Translations under genes and position numbers: made by a program
Assembly: GCA_037414955.1 (NCBI GenBank)
Contig: JBBEWH010000017.1
Coordinates: 95,069 to 159,068, forward strand
Length of the DNA stretch: 64,000 nucleotides
Source of the DNA: Phytohabitans sp037414955
GTDB lineage: Bacteria > Actinomycetota > Actinomycetes > Mycobacteriales > Micromonosporaceae
Direction of reading: 5' to 3'
Shown here: piece after piece, positions 43,621 through 53,482 of the stretch
How the letters are laid out: each line of letters starts with the position of its first letter
How positions within the stretch are numbered: position 1 is the first letter of the stretch
Notes under the pieces: generated by a model
The model's input: the letters and a program-made list of their open reading frames with translations, nothing else
What the model was told of the DNA's origin: nothing
Databases searched by the model: none

Positions 43621-44778
43621 ATGACCCAGGTGCTGCCGGCCCGACCGGCCGTCTCCCCAGACCCGTTCCCGGTCAAAGGCATCGACTACGTGCACTTCGT
43701 GGTCGGGAACGCGAAGCAGACCGCCCACTACTACTCGACCGCGTTCGGCATGAGCTGCGTGGCGTACCGGGGGCCGGAGCAGGGCTTCCGCGACTACGCC
43801 GAGTACCTGCTGGTCAGCGGCTCGGCCCGGTTCCTGATCTCGGGGGCGGTGCGGCCCGGGGTGCCGGGCGCCGCCCACCACGCCCGGCACGGCGACGGGG
43901 TCACCGACATCGCCCTGACCGTGCCGGACGTCGACGCCGCGTACGCGCACGCGGTGCGGCAGGGCGCCACCGGGCGGACCGCCCCGCACGACCTCACCGA
44001 CGAGCACGGCACGGTCCGCTGCGCCACCATCGCCACGTACGGCGAGACCAGCCACACGCTGGTCGACCGCTCCCGGTACGGCGGTCCGTTCCTGCCCGGC
44101 TTCGCCGCGCGCGGGCCGATCGTGAACCGCCGCCCGATGATCGAGGCGGGCCTGCAACCCAAGCGGTTCTTCCAGGCGGTCGACCACGTCGTCGGCAACG
44201 TCGAGCTGGGCCGGATGGACGAGTGGGTGGAGTTCTACCAGCGGGTCATGGGCTTCACGAACATGGCCGAGTTCATCGGTGACGACATCGCCACCGGCTA
44301 CTCGGCGCTCATGTCCAAAGTGGTCGCCGACGGCACCCGCAAGGTGAAGTTCCCGCTCAACGAGCCGGCGGTCGGGCGCCGCAAGTCGCAGATCGACGAG
44401 TACCTGGAGTTCTACGGCGGCCCGGGCGTGCAGCACATCGCGCTCGCCACCAACGACATCCTGGCCAGCGTCGACGCGATGCGGGCGGCCGGCGCCGAGT
44501 TCCTGGCCACGCCGGACTCCTATTACGACGACCCGGAGCTGCGCGCCCGGATCGGCCGGGTGCGGGTGCCGATCGAGGAGTTGAAGGCCCGGGGCATCCT
44601 GGTCGACCGGGACGAGGACGGGTACCTGTTGCAGATCTTCACCAAGCCGGTGCAGGACCGCCCGACGGTGTTCTTCGAACTGATCGAGCGGCACGGTTCG
44701 CTGGGCTTCGGCAAGGGCAATTTCAAGGCGCTGTTCGAGGCGATCGAGCGGGAACAGGAACGTCGCGGGAACCTGTAA
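43621..44778 (+). CDS. hppD: 4-hydroxyphenylpyruvate dioxygenase
   Basis: A 385-residue non-haem iron dioxygenase forming homogentisate from 4-hydroxyphenylpyruvate. Two glyoxalase-like halves are visible. The iron ligands are expected in FQAVDHVVGNVELGRMDEWV (His), GGPGVQHIALATNDI (His) and TVFFELIERHGSLGFGKGNF (Glu). The C-terminal helix region (FKALFEAIEREQERRGNL) is complete. It starts a four-gene operon (10 bp, then 4-bp overlaps) that ends with an aminotransferase able to supply its substrate. Confidence 0.96.
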   Translation: MTQVLPARPAVSPDPFPVKGIDYVHFVVGNAKQTAHYYSTAFGMSCVAYRGPEQGFRDYAEYLLVSGSARFLISGAVRPGVPGAAHHARHGDGVTDIALTVPDVDAAYAHAVRQGATGRTAPHDLTDEHGTVRCATIATYGETSHTLVDRSRYGGPFLPGFAARGPIVNRRPMIEAGLQPKRFFQAVDHVVGNVELGRMDEWVEFYQRVMGFTNMAEFIGDDIATGYSALMSKVVADGTRKVKFPLNEPAVGRRKSQIDEYLEFYGGPGVQHIALATNDILASVDAMRAAGAEFLATPDSYYDDPELRARIGRVRVPIEELKARGILVDRDEDGYLLQIFTKPVQDRPTVFFELIERHGSLGFGKGNFKALFEAIEREQERRGNL

Positions 44779-44788
44779 CACTGTCCGC

Positions 44789-45397
44789 GTGACACAGCCC
44801 GCACCCCCGCAGCCCACACCCCCGGCGCCGCCGCCGCACTGGCAGCCCCTGGTGGGGCACCGGCCGCCGCTCCCGCCGCCGGTCAGCCCCGCCGGGCAGC
44901 CGCTGGCGAGCTTCGTCGACCGGCTCCTGGCGTACCTGATCGACGCCGGCATCGCGGTGGCCGTGCTGATGGTGATCGCGGTGCCGGCCATGGTCGTGGT
45001 CTTCGTGGCCACGCTGCCGGACCAGCTGGAGGTGCGGCCGGACGGCACCGTCACCGACCCGGACCTGTGGCCCTTCTTCCTGGGGATAATCCTGCTGGAT
45101 CTCGGGATCATCGCGGTCGGTGCCGTGCTCACCTACGTCTACTACGTGGAGATGATGTTCCGGTCCGGGCAGACCGTGGGCAAGAAGGTCATGAAGATCA
45201 AGATCGTGCCGCTGGACCCGGCCGCCACCCTCACCCGGGGCCACGCGGTCAAGCGCTGGCTGGTCTTCTGGGTCGCCGGCACCGTGCTGCCGTTCTTCTC
45301 CTACCTCGACGGACTGTGGCAGCTCTGGGACAAGCCTTACCAGCAGTGCCTCCACGACAAGTTCGCCGAGACCGTGGTGGTTAAGGTTCCTGCGTGA
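44789..45397 (+). CDS. RDD-family membrane protein
   Basis: A 202-residue protein. A proline-rich cytoplasmic N-terminus of about 35 residues leads to the RDD motif region (PLASFVDRLLAYLIDAGIAV) and three membrane helices. The conserved QTVGKKVMKIKIVPLDPA and FSYLDGLWQLWDKPYQQCLHDKFAET follow. It is 10 bp after HPPD and overlaps the next RDD gene by 4 bp. RDD proteins are of uncertain function; some act as ion exchangers. Location suggests a role tied to aromatic amino-acid uptake or the membrane, but that is speculative. Confidence 0.85.
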   Translation: MTQPAPPQPTPPAPPPHWQPLVGHRPPLPPPVSPAGQPLASFVDRLLAYLIDAGIAVAVLMVIAVPAMVVVFVATLPDQLEVRPDGTVTDPDLWPFFLGIILLDLGIIAVGAVLTYVYYVEMMFRSGQTVGKKVMKIKIVPLDPAATLTRGHAVKRWLVFWVAGTVLPFFSYLDGLWQLWDKPYQQCLHDKFAETVVVKVPA

Positions 45398-46233
45398 GCG
45401 TCACACCGGGCTGGTACAAGGATCCCGCCGAACCGACCACCCAGCGTTACTGGGACGGCGAAGGGTGGGTGGGCGCGTCGCTGCCCGCGGAGGCCGCGCC
45501 GCCTGCCGGCCCACCTCCGCCGGAGGCCCCGCCGGCACCGCCGCCACCCATCTCGCCGCCCGTGGTCACTCCCGCGCCGCCGCCGGACCCGGCCGGTCCG
45601 CCGGTCCCGCCCGGTCCGCCGATGCTGGGTCCGCCCCTGGGGTACCGGATGCCGCCGCCCCCGCCGCGGCCACACGGGCTGCGACTCGCCTCGATCGGCG
45701 CCCGCTTCACCGCCCGGCTCATCGACATTCTCGCGGTGCTGCTGCTCAACGTCGTGGTCAACGGCTGGTTCGTCTGGCGATACATCCAGGAGATCGCGCC
45801 GCTGTACCGCGCGATGAACGAGCGCATGCTGGACGGCCGCAACTGGTTCGAAGACCTGCCCCAGGCCAGCGATCAGGCCAGCAGCCTCCAGATCGTGATC
45901 CTGCTGATCGCGACCGCGCTGTGGTTCGCCTACGAGGTGCCCGCCACCGCCAACACCGGCCAGACGCTCGGCAAGCGCCTCATGCGCATCAAGGTGGTCC
46001 GGGTGGAAAGCCCTGACCGGCTCGGCTTCGGCCGGTCGTTCCGCCGCTGGAACACGCTCGGCCTGCCCACCCTGTTGTGGTTGTGCTGCGTCGGCTTCGT
46101 GCTCCAGCTCGTCGACTGCATTTTCCTGCTCTTCGACCGCCCGCTCTACCAGGCGCTGCACGACAAGTCCGCGCACACGGTCGTCGTCGAGGTGCCCAGC
46201 TCAACCAACGCACCGTCCGGAGGTACCCCATGA
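45394..46233 (+). CDS. RDD-family membrane protein with N-terminal DUF2510
   Basis: A 279-residue protein. Residues 1-30 form a DUF2510 motif (TPGWYKDPAEPTTQRYWDGE, ending GWV). A proline-rich stretch of about 65 residues follows, then the RDD domain (GARFTARLIDILAVLLLNVV, QTLGKRLMRIKVVRVESPD, CIFLLFDRPLYQALHDKSAH). Both ends overlap neighbours by 4 bp. It is paralogous to the preceding RDD gene over the membrane domain, so the pair probably forms a heteromer or arose by duplication. Confidence 0.87.
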   Translation: MSVTPGWYKDPAEPTTQRYWDGEGWVGASLPAEAAPPAGPPPPEAPPAPPPPISPPVVTPAPPPDPAGPPVPPGPPMLGPPLGYRMPPPPPRPHGLRLASIGARFTARLIDILAVLLLNVVVNGWFVWRYIQEIAPLYRAMNERMLDGRNWFEDLPQASDQASSLQIVILLIATALWFAYEVPATANTGQTLGKRLMRIKVVRVESPDRLGFGRSFRRWNTLGLPTLLWLCCVGFVLQLVDCIFLLFDRPLYQALHDKSAHTVVVEVPSSTNAPSGGTP

Positions 46234-47309
46234 CCAGGCTGACCCGCGCCGACCTGGACGCCCTGCCCGGCTACGTGCCGGGGCGCAGCCCGGCCGACGT
46301 CGCCCGCGACCTCGGGCTGCCCGAGGCCATCAAGCTGGCGAGCAACGAGGTGCCCTACGGGCCGCTGCCGGGCGTGGTCGAGGCGGTCACCGAGGCCGCC
46401 GCGAACGCGCACCGGTACCCCGACATGGGTGTGCTCGCGCTACGCGGGGCGCTCGCCCAGTGGCTCGACGTGGCCGCCGACCGGGTCGTCACCGGCTGCG
46501 GCTCGGTGGCGCTCTGCGAGCACCTGACCCGGGCCACCTGCCTGCCCGGCGACGAGATCGTGTACTCGTGGCGCTCCTTCGAGGCGTACCCGATCATCGC
46601 GGCGACCACCGGCGCGACCAGCGTCCGGGTACCGAACAGCGCCGACCACCGGCACGACCTGGCGGCCATGGCCGCCGCCATCACCGACCGCACCCGGATG
46701 GTGCTGGTCTGCAACCCCAACAACCCGACCGGTACGCCGAGCCGGCGCGCCGAGCTGGACCGCTTCCTCGACGCGGTGCCCGACGACGTGCTGGTGGTGC
46801 TCGACGAGGCGTACCGCGAGTTCGTCACCGACACCGAGGTGCCGGACGGCGTGCGCGCCTACGGCGACCGGCCGAACGTGGCGGTGCTGCGCACCCTCTC
46901 CAAGGCGTGGGGGCTGGCCGGCCTGCGGATCGGCTACCTGGTCGCCCAGCCGGACGTGGCCGCCGCCGTGCGCAAGGTGGTCACGCCGTTCTCCACCAAC
47001 GCCGCCGCGCAGGCCGCGGCGCTCGCCGCGCTGGTGCAGGAAGAGGAGGTACGCCGGCGCTGCGCGCTCGTCGTGGCCGAACGCGACCGGGTCACCGAGG
47101 CGGTGCGCAAGCTGGGCCTCGACGTGCCGGACAGCCAGGCCAACTTCGTCTGGCTGCCGCTGGGCGACCGGTCGGCGGCGTTCGGCGCCGCGTGCGAGGC
47201 GCGCGGCGTGATCGTCCGCCCGTTCCAGGGTGACGGCGTGCGCGTCACGATCGGCACCCCGGCGGAGAACGATGCCTTCCTCACCGCCGCCGAACCCGCC
47301 CTTTCATGA
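46230..47309 (+). CDS. aromatic amino acid (HisC-like) aminotransferase
   Basis: A 359-residue class I/II PLP aminotransferase from ATG 46230, with GGAGG 7 nt upstream. Motifs are IKLASNEVPYGPLPGV, VLVCNPNNPTGTPSRRAEL, VVLDEAYREFV and the PLP lysine in RTLSKAWGLAGLRIGYL. The sequence type covers histidinol-phosphate and aromatic aminotransferases (HisC/Pat). Its position as last gene of the HPPD operon argues for a tyrosine/phenylalanine transaminase feeding 4-hydroxyphenylpyruvate rather than histidine synthesis. The stop codon is the left-arm TGA of palindrome copy 9. Confidence 0.88.
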   Translation: MTRLTRADLDALPGYVPGRSPADVARDLGLPEAIKLASNEVPYGPLPGVVEAVTEAAANAHRYPDMGVLALRGALAQWLDVAADRVVTGCGSVALCEHLTRATCLPGDEIVYSWRSFEAYPIIAATTGATSVRVPNSADHRHDLAAMAAAITDRTRMVLVCNPNNPTGTPSRRAELDRFLDAVPDDVLVVLDEAYREFVTDTEVPDGVRAYGDRPNVAVLRTLSKAWGLAGLRIGYLVAQPDVAAAVRKVVTPFSTNAAAQAAALAALVQEEEVRRRCALVVAERDRVTEAVRKLGLDVPDSQANFVWLPLGDRSAAFGAACEARGVIVRPFQGDGVRVTIGTPAENDAFLTAAEPALS

Positions 47310-47359
47310 TCAAGGCGTCCCTCAAGTCGTTAGAGCTACTTGAAGGACGCCCTGATCAT
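47306..47359. repeat. 54-bp palindrome, family A, copy 9, ending two convergent genes
   Basis: Arms ATGATCAAGGCGTCC... and ...GGACGCCCTGATCAT, centre AG. The left-arm TGA is the stop of the aminotransferase (+) and the right-arm TGA, on the other strand, is the stop of the GNAT gene (-). Confidence 0.85.
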
Positions 47360-47943
47360 GGGGTCGGGTCGCGCCACATGGGCCACAGGGGGGCGCCGTC
47401 TGGCAGGGCGAACGGAGGGCCGGCCACGTAGCCGTGCCGCGCGTACAGGTCGCGGGCCGGCGGGCTGCAGGCGTCGACGTAGGCGGACACGCCATCGGCG
47501 TCGAGCTGGTCGTGGTAGTGGTGCAGCAGCACCGAGCCGATGCCCTCGCCCCGGCGGTCGGGGTCGGTCGCGTGGAACGCGAGGTATCGATGTGGCCGGG
47601 TAGGGCGGTGCGCCCAGCGCAACTGGTCGTAGTGCCGGAAGCGGTCGGTCCAAGGTCCACAGATCGCGGCCTGCCGGCGCTCGTAGTCGGGAGGCAGCGG
47701 CACCCGCCTCGGCCAAGGCAGCCAGACCGCAACCGCCGACCGGTCGTCGGTGAGCAGCACCTCGCCGTGCTCCAGGGCGTGCTCGACGAAGAGGCGGACC
47801 ACGTCGCACAGCACCCGCCGGCGCTGGCTCCGTTGCGGCACCAGCCACACCGCGACCCCGAGATGTTGGAACGTTTCCGCGACCGTCTCGGCGACAAACC
47901 CGGCCTCAGCCGGCTCGGCGCGCACGACGGCCAAGTGCTTCAT
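47356..47943 (-). CDS. GNAT-family N-acetyltransferase
   Basis: A 195-residue acetyltransferase. The acetyl-CoA binding loop is DRRGEGIGSVLLHHYHD, preceded by RYLAFHATDP (beta-4) and followed by AYVDACSPPARDLYARHGY, as in many actinobacterial GNAT proteins. The substrate is unknown. It overlaps the GPP34 gene by 4 bp, and its stop is in palindrome copy 9. Confidence 0.85.
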   Translation of the reverse strand: MKHLAVVRAEPAEAGFVAETVAETFQHLGVAVWLVPQRSQRRRVLCDVVRLFVEHALEHGEVLLTDDRSAVAVWLPWPRRVPLPPDYERRQAAICGPWTDRFRHYDQLRWAHRPTRPHRYLAFHATDPDRRGEGIGSVLLHHYHDQLDADGVSAYVDACSPPARDLYARHGYVAGPPFALPDGAPLWPMWRDPTP

Positions 47944-48701
47944 CCTGACGCCCGCTGGCCGGCGCCGGCTCTCGTGCGCTTGTCAACCCGTTCGCACACG
48001 TCGACCCGCTTGGTCGCGTCGGCGCGCTGGGCTATGTCGGCTCCCTTAGTCGCGTCGGCCCGCTTGGGTCCGGCGACTCGCTTGGGTCCGGCGGCTCGCT
48101 CGGGCACCTCGGCGACCGCCGTGGCGGTGTGGACGACCAGCTCGTGCAGCGGTGCCGGCAGCTCGCCGGCATCGACGTCGAGGTGCAGGTGCGGGGCAAG
48201 GCCGACAGCGGCGACAAGAGAAAGCAGCGTGGCGTCGCTGACGGTCCGGGCGGCGTGGCCGTCCAGCAGCTCGCGGAGCCGGCTCTCGCACAGCCGCGGG
48301 GCCTCCGGATCGACCGACCGGTACTCCGGGAAGGTGCGCCACAGGCGCCGATTCTCGGTCCGGGTGGCCCGGCCGGTGCGCACCATCCGCTGACCGACCT
48401 CGTGCAGCGCGTCCTGCGCGAGCAGATCGAGCCAGATGCGCACGGTGCGCTGCCGTGGTGCGCCGACGAGTTGGCCGAGAACATCGTGGGCGAGCGCGTC
48501 GGGAGACGGCCGGCCATCCACGACGACCAGCAGGCCGGACGCGACCGTGACGCTGCCGTCGAGCATGAGCTCGCCGAGGAGCCCAGCGGCCAGTCCGAGA
48601 CCGGCGACCCGGGGGTGCGTGCGGGGTCGGCCGGAGGACTGGTCGTGCAGCATAAGGAAGAGCTCATCGGCGAGCAGCAGCTCGGTCGCGGGGCGCGTCA
48701 T
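47940..48701 (-). CDS. GPP34 (GOLPH3/Vps74-like) phosphoprotein with basic repetitive tail
   Basis: A 253-residue protein. Residues 5 to about 195 match the all-helical GPP34 fold: LLLADELFLMLHDQSSGRP, GLAAGLLGELMLDGSVTV, DALAHDVLGQLVG and RTENRRLWRTFPEYRSVDPE. This fold binds phosphoinositide lipids in eukaryotic GOLPH3; actinobacterial members are common but of unclear role. The last 50 residues are different: short units such as GPKRVAGPKRADATKGAD and RADATKRVDVCERVDKRTR make a strongly basic, low-complexity tail. It is first in a two-gene unit with the GNAT enzyme. Confidence 0.85.
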   Translation of the reverse strand: MTRPATELLLADELFLMLHDQSSGRPRTHPRVAGLGLAAGLLGELMLDGSVTVASGLLVVVDGRPSPDALAHDVLGQLVGAPRQRTVRIWLDLLAQDALHEVGQRMVRTGRATRTENRRLWRTFPEYRSVDPEAPRLCESRLRELLDGHAARTVSDATLLSLVAAVGLAPHLHLDVDAGELPAPLHELVVHTATAVAEVPERAAGPKRVAGPKRADATKGADIAQRADATKRVDVCERVDKRTRAGAGQRASG

Positions 48702-48918
48702 GATGGCCGGTCCGGATTGGGCGCCGTGCTGACCATGTCGTCCCCCGCTGGCGGCTCGACTTTCTCCCTACAGACACACCATCGACACGCCCACCGGGGC
48801 CTCATGCGGTTGACAGGAGCGTCAAGACCCGGTAGCCACACCAGAATGCACCGGAACCCGTTGCGATGCAACTCCCGTTTACGCCGCACTGTCCGAAAGT
48901 GGACCTTGGTAGCGCGCG

Positions 48919-49788
48919 ATGCATAGAGATGCGAAACTCGCTCCCGTGTCAGGAAGCCCTACCGTGCGCCGTCGCCGCATCGCCCGCGAGCTACGCCAAC
49001 TCCGGGAACGCGCCGGCATGAACCTCGAGCAGGCGGCGCGCCAGCTCGACATGTCAAAAAGCAACCTATCTCGCATCGAAAACGCCCAAATAGGTATTAA
49101 ACCCCGCGACGTACGCGCGGCCTTGGCCCTGTATCAGGTCACCGGGACGGACGCCGAGGCGCTCATCGAGATTGCCCGCGGCGCCCAGCAGCGTGGCTGG
49201 TGGCAGAACTACAGCGACGTGTTGCCGCTGTGGTTCGAGTTCTATGTGGGGCTGGAGGCGGAAGCCGCGGCCATTTGGACGTATGAGGCGGAGACCGTTC
49301 CCGGGCTCATGCAGACCGAGGATTACGCCCGTGCCGTTTACCACATCACGGCGGGCGACGACGATATTGACCGCAAGGTCGCCGCACGCATCCGCCGGCA
49401 AGAGGTTCTGTACCGGGATTCGCCGCTCGAGGTATCGGCTGTACTCAACGAAGCCGTGCTCTTGCGCTCAGTGGGCGGCGACCGGGTAATGCAGCGGCAG
49501 CTCGATCATCTGGTGGAACTATCCGAGCTACCTAACGTGACCCTTCAGGTACTCCCGTTTGATAGTGGCGGCCATCCCGCGATGACAACACCCTACGTGA
49601 TCATAAGCTTTCCCGACGCAGCCGACGATCCGGTCGTGTATCTAGATAATTTAACCAACGGACAGGCTTTGGAAGAGCCGGATCACGTGCGCGGGTATAC
49701 ACTCGTCCACGAGAGGCTGCGCAAAATGGCACTCCCTCCCGACGAATCGGTCGCCAAGATTCGCGACGCCTCTCGCAACCGTCCGTAA
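48919..49788 (+). CDS. XRE-family regulator with DUF5753 (BldB/WhiJ-type partner)
   Basis: A 289-residue protein. An N-terminal XRE helix-turn-helix (RRIARELRQLRERAGMNLEQ, AARQLDMSKSNLSRIENAQ) is followed by the DUF5753 effector domain: YVGLEAEAAAIWTYEAETVP, GLMQTEDYARAV, FDSGGHPAMTTPYVIISFP, VYLDNLTNG. ATG 48919 is used; a start near GTG 48946 is possible. It pairs with the DUF397 gene 25 bp downstream, an arrangement known from the WhiJ-type developmental switch systems of streptomycetes. Its DNA is noticeably less GC-biased than the neighbours, suggesting recent transfer. Confidence 0.9.
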   Translation: MHRDAKLAPVSGSPTVRRRRIARELRQLRERAGMNLEQAARQLDMSKSNLSRIENAQIGIKPRDVRAALALYQVTGTDAEALIEIARGAQQRGWWQNYSDVLPLWFEFYVGLEAEAAAIWTYEAETVPGLMQTEDYARAVYHITAGDDDIDRKVAARIRRQEVLYRDSPLEVSAVLNEAVLLRSVGGDRVMQRQLDHLVELSELPNVTLQVLPFDSGGHPAMTTPYVIISFPDAADDPVVYLDNLTNGQALEEPDHVRGYTLVHERLRKMALPPDESVAKIRDASRNRP

Positions 49789-49813
49789 TCAATCTAGGGA
49801 CAAGGGGTGCGGA

Positions 49814-50023
49814 ATGGCCGCCCTGGACCTGACTCGCGCGGCGTGGCGTAAGAGCACGCGGAGTAGCGGGAACGGCAACTGCGTTGAGGTTGCGGTCCTC
49901 GACCGTACGGTCGCGGTTCGCGACACCAAAGACCGGAGTGGACCGGTACTGAAGTTCACCTCGGCCGAGTGGAGTGCGTTCGTCGCTGGTGCCAAAAACG
50001 GGGATTTTGATCTCCACGCCTGA
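49814..50023 (+). CDS. DUF397 protein, partner of the XRE regulator
   Basis: A 69-residue protein with the full DUF397 signature: LTRAAWRKSTRSSGNGNCVE, VAVLDRTVAVRDTKDRSGPV and FTSAEWSAFVAGAKNGDFD. In characterised systems DUF397 proteins bind and inhibit the paired XRE/DUF5753 regulator. It is in an operon with it and is followed by a hairpin terminator. Confidence 0.92.
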   Translation: MAALDLTRAAWRKSTRSSGNGNCVEVAVLDRTVAVRDTKDRSGPVLKFTSAEWSAFVAGAKNGDFDLHA

Positions 50024-50037
50024 TGGCTGCACCAACG

Positions 50038-50063
50038 AACGGCTCTCTCGTTAGGGGGCCGTT
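50038..50063 (+). terminator. hairpin after the XRE-DUF397 pair
   Basis: AACGGC (50038-50043) pairs with GCCGTT (50058-50063), followed by GTTTGCTTTT. It sits 15 bp after the DUF397 stop, placed as an intrinsic terminator. Confidence 0.6.
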
Positions 50064-50124
50064 GTTTGCTTTTCGGGGGCACCTTACCGGGTGCCCCCAC
50101 TTGCTCGCTCACGGTGAACCCCCG

Positions 50125-51333
50125 CTACGTCCTCGCGAGGATCACTGGCGCGACTGAGAAGTAGTCGTCGGATCCGGCCGGCGGCACCATCCGCTCGACC
50201 ACCACGTAACCGTCTGCTGCTGCCACGTGCCCGGGCACCCATTTGGTGCGCTCGCGCCCGTAAGCAAGTACAAAACGGGAGCGTTCATGTCCGGTGGCGG
50301 GATCCAGCGTGACCAACTGGCGATCATCCGTGAGTAAATGCACGGCGCCGGACTGTGTTGTAAGCAGTTCGGCACTATTTGTGTTGTTGGCGTTTCCGCG
50401 CCAACGCCACATTTCCGTGCCGTCCCGCGATAGGCCAACCATCACTCCGTCACGCGCGGCCACCACAACATCACCCGTCACAGTGGAATCGGTGGTATCG
50501 AGAGCCGGAGTAGCAACCGGCTGTGCCCTCTCGAATACCCAACCGCGAGTCGCTCCATTGCCGCCGGTGCGCATTCCCGCACAACCGGAGCGAGCCACGC
50601 CACAACCGACCGTCTCGACCGCTGGCGTGGCGCCCGCGACGGGAGCCGCCCAGCGGGTGCGCTGACCGCTCGCCGGGTCGTAGAGCGCCAGTCCCCATTG
50701 GCTCGTGCAGGTATCGGTAGCGGCGTACCAACCGTCGCGGGTGGTGAACCCGTCGACGAGGCAGTTCTCCAGAGACGTACGCCACAATTCCCGGCCGGTC
50801 GCCGCGTCGATCGCCCGGAGGCCTCCGGGGTCCCGCATCAGCACCCGCCCGGGCGCGCCGGTGTGCAGGCCCGCCGGCGCGTAGACCGTGGCGGCTCCGG
50901 TGCTCCCGCCGTCGTACCCGGCGCCCTCGGGCGGCCGCGCGAGGGACCGCCACGCCACCCGCCCGGTGCGGGCGTCCAGCGCCACCAGCTCCCCGTCCGA
51001 CCACCGGCTCACCACGACGCCAGCGGTCGCCACGACGCCCAGGAGCTGCTCCGGCCAGCGCCGGTAGGACCAGTAGGGGGTGCGCTGCGTGCGGGCGTCG
51101 ACCGGCCCGTCGGCGCGCACCTGACGGGTCGTCGCGTACACCCGCAGCCGACCGTCGACGATGAGCGGCGCGGCGCCGATCGAACCGAGCACACCCGGCA
51201 CGCTGGCGGACGGCGCCGGGTATGCGCCGCTGGCCGGCGTGAGGGTCTCCGCCGGCGCCAGCACGCGATACGCGATCGCGCCGCTGGCCGCCACGGCGCC
51301 GATGACCGCCGCGGCCACGAGGGACTTGCGCAT
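50125..51333 (-). CDS. exported PQQ-like beta-propeller protein
   Basis: A 402-residue protein. The N-terminal hydrophobic helix (LVAAAVIGAVAASGAIAYRV) is a signal or anchor. The remainder shows propeller blades (LVALDARTGRVAWRSLARPP, LRAIDAATGRELWRTSLENC, LVTLDPATGHERSRFVLAYG), each with the DxxTGxxxW pattern of PQQ-like repeats. Three cysteines fall in GCGVARSGCAG. It is the third propeller protein in the window. Its ligand and role are unknown. Confidence 0.8.
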   Translation of the reverse strand: MRKSLVAAAVIGAVAASGAIAYRVLAPAETLTPASGAYPAPSASVPGVLGSIGAAPLIVDGRLRVYATTRQVRADGPVDARTQRTPYWSYRRWPEQLLGVVATAGVVVSRWSDGELVALDARTGRVAWRSLARPPEGAGYDGGSTGAATVYAPAGLHTGAPGRVLMRDPGGLRAIDAATGRELWRTSLENCLVDGFTTRDGWYAATDTCTSQWGLALYDPASGQRTRWAAPVAGATPAVETVGCGVARSGCAGMRTGGNGATRGWVFERAQPVATPALDTTDSTVTGDVVVAARDGVMVGLSRDGTEMWRWRGNANNTNSAELLTTQSGAVHLLTDDRQLVTLDPATGHERSRFVLAYGRERTKWVPGHVAAADGYVVVERMVPPAGSDDYFSVAPVILART

Positions 51334-51360
51334 GCCCCAACCCTAGGGGACCCCCTCTTC

Positions 51361-51410
51361 ATGATCAGGGCGTCCCTGTAGTCGTTAGAGCTACATGAAG
51401 GACGCCTTGA

Positions 51411-51414
<4 letters not shown>
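51361..51414. repeat. 54-bp palindrome, family A, copy 10
   Basis: Full-length copy with mismatches near the centre AG. It supplies the stop codon of fumarylacetoacetase. Confidence 0.82.
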
Positions 51415-52581
<1,167 letters not shown>

Positions 52582-52592
<11 letters not shown>

Positions 52593-53457
52593 CCCCGAAA
52601 CCCCCATTGATCAGTCCGAGCCGGATCAGGTCGGTGAGCGGCTCCAGGACGCTGCACGAGCCGAAGCCGTTCCACAGTGGCCGCTCCGCGTCCCGCCGCG
52701 TGTGCACCGGCTCGACCAGCGACACCGGATCGGTGGCGGCCAGCGCCTCGGCCACCTCGGCCACCTCCGCACCCTCGACGGCGGTCGCGGTGGCCACCAG
52801 CACGTTGAGAAAACCGTGGTGCACGAACCCGGTCTCCGGGTCGGTGTGCCGCACCGCGTGGTGCAGCCCGGCGGTGAGCTTGAACGGCAGGTCGCGATCG
52901 CGGCAGGCGCAGATGACCGCGGCCAGCTCGACCGGGGTCGGGAACAGTTCGGCGGCCAGCCCGCCGGTGCGGAACTTGGCGGCCACCGGAAGTCCGGCGG
53001 CGCGCGCCTCGGCGAGGGTGTCCAGAGCCGCCAGCAGGCCCCAGGTCAACGGCACTTCCGCGTACCCGGAAAAGGGCTGGTCAGCGAGCAGGGTGAGCAG
53101 CCGGCGGAGGCCGGGCCGCGGATCCTCGCCGCGCTTCGCGACCGCGGCCTCGACCTGCCGGACCACCACCCGCGGGTCGGCGGCGGCGATGGCCGCGGGC
53201 AGCGCGTCGAGGCCGGTGTCGGCGACCACGCCGACGGTGAGCCGCTCGTCCGGGTCCAGGAAGGGCCCCGTGGCGGCCAGGGCGGAGGCCGGCAGGAGGA
53301 GCGGGCCGACCAGCTCGGCGTACCAGGCGGCGCGGTGGTCGCGATGCGCGGTCACCGCGTCGGGCAGCGAGGCGCTGCCCGGCGGGAAGACCGCGGCGTC
53401 GTCCACGAGGTGGGCGAGAAGCGCCGGGATGTGCGGCGAGCCGGTTGACACGAGCAC
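52582..53457 (-). CDS. conserved protein of unknown function in the homogentisate pathway
   Basis: A 291-residue protein from GTG 53457, translated just ahead of and overlapping fumarylacetoacetase. It has no signal peptide. The sequence alternates strands and helices in a TIM-barrel-like way, with striking conserved-looking segments: LVDDAAVFPPGSASLPDAV near the start, VAAKFRTGGLAAELFPTPVE, LPFKLTAGLHHAVRH and FVHHGFLNVLVATA. The paired histidines (GLHH, FVHHG) and the Lys in FKLTAG could form an active site. I do not recognise a named family. It is divergent from homogentisate dioxygenase and coupled to FAH, so it probably works in or near the maleylacetoacetate step, for which no isomerase is encoded here. 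Confidence 0.75.
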
Positions 53458-53482
53458 AAAACCTAATGGACGCTACAGGAAG

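Noticed and set aside
46230..47309. Histidinol-phosphate aminotransferase as a histidine biosynthesis gene
   Set aside because: The sequence is HisC-like, but it is in an operon with HPPD and no other his gene is present; an aromatic aminotransferase fits better.
48919..50023. Phage or conjugative element remnant at the XRE-DUF397 pair
   Set aside because: No integrase, attachment repeats or structural genes are visible; the pair is a common chromosomal regulatory module.
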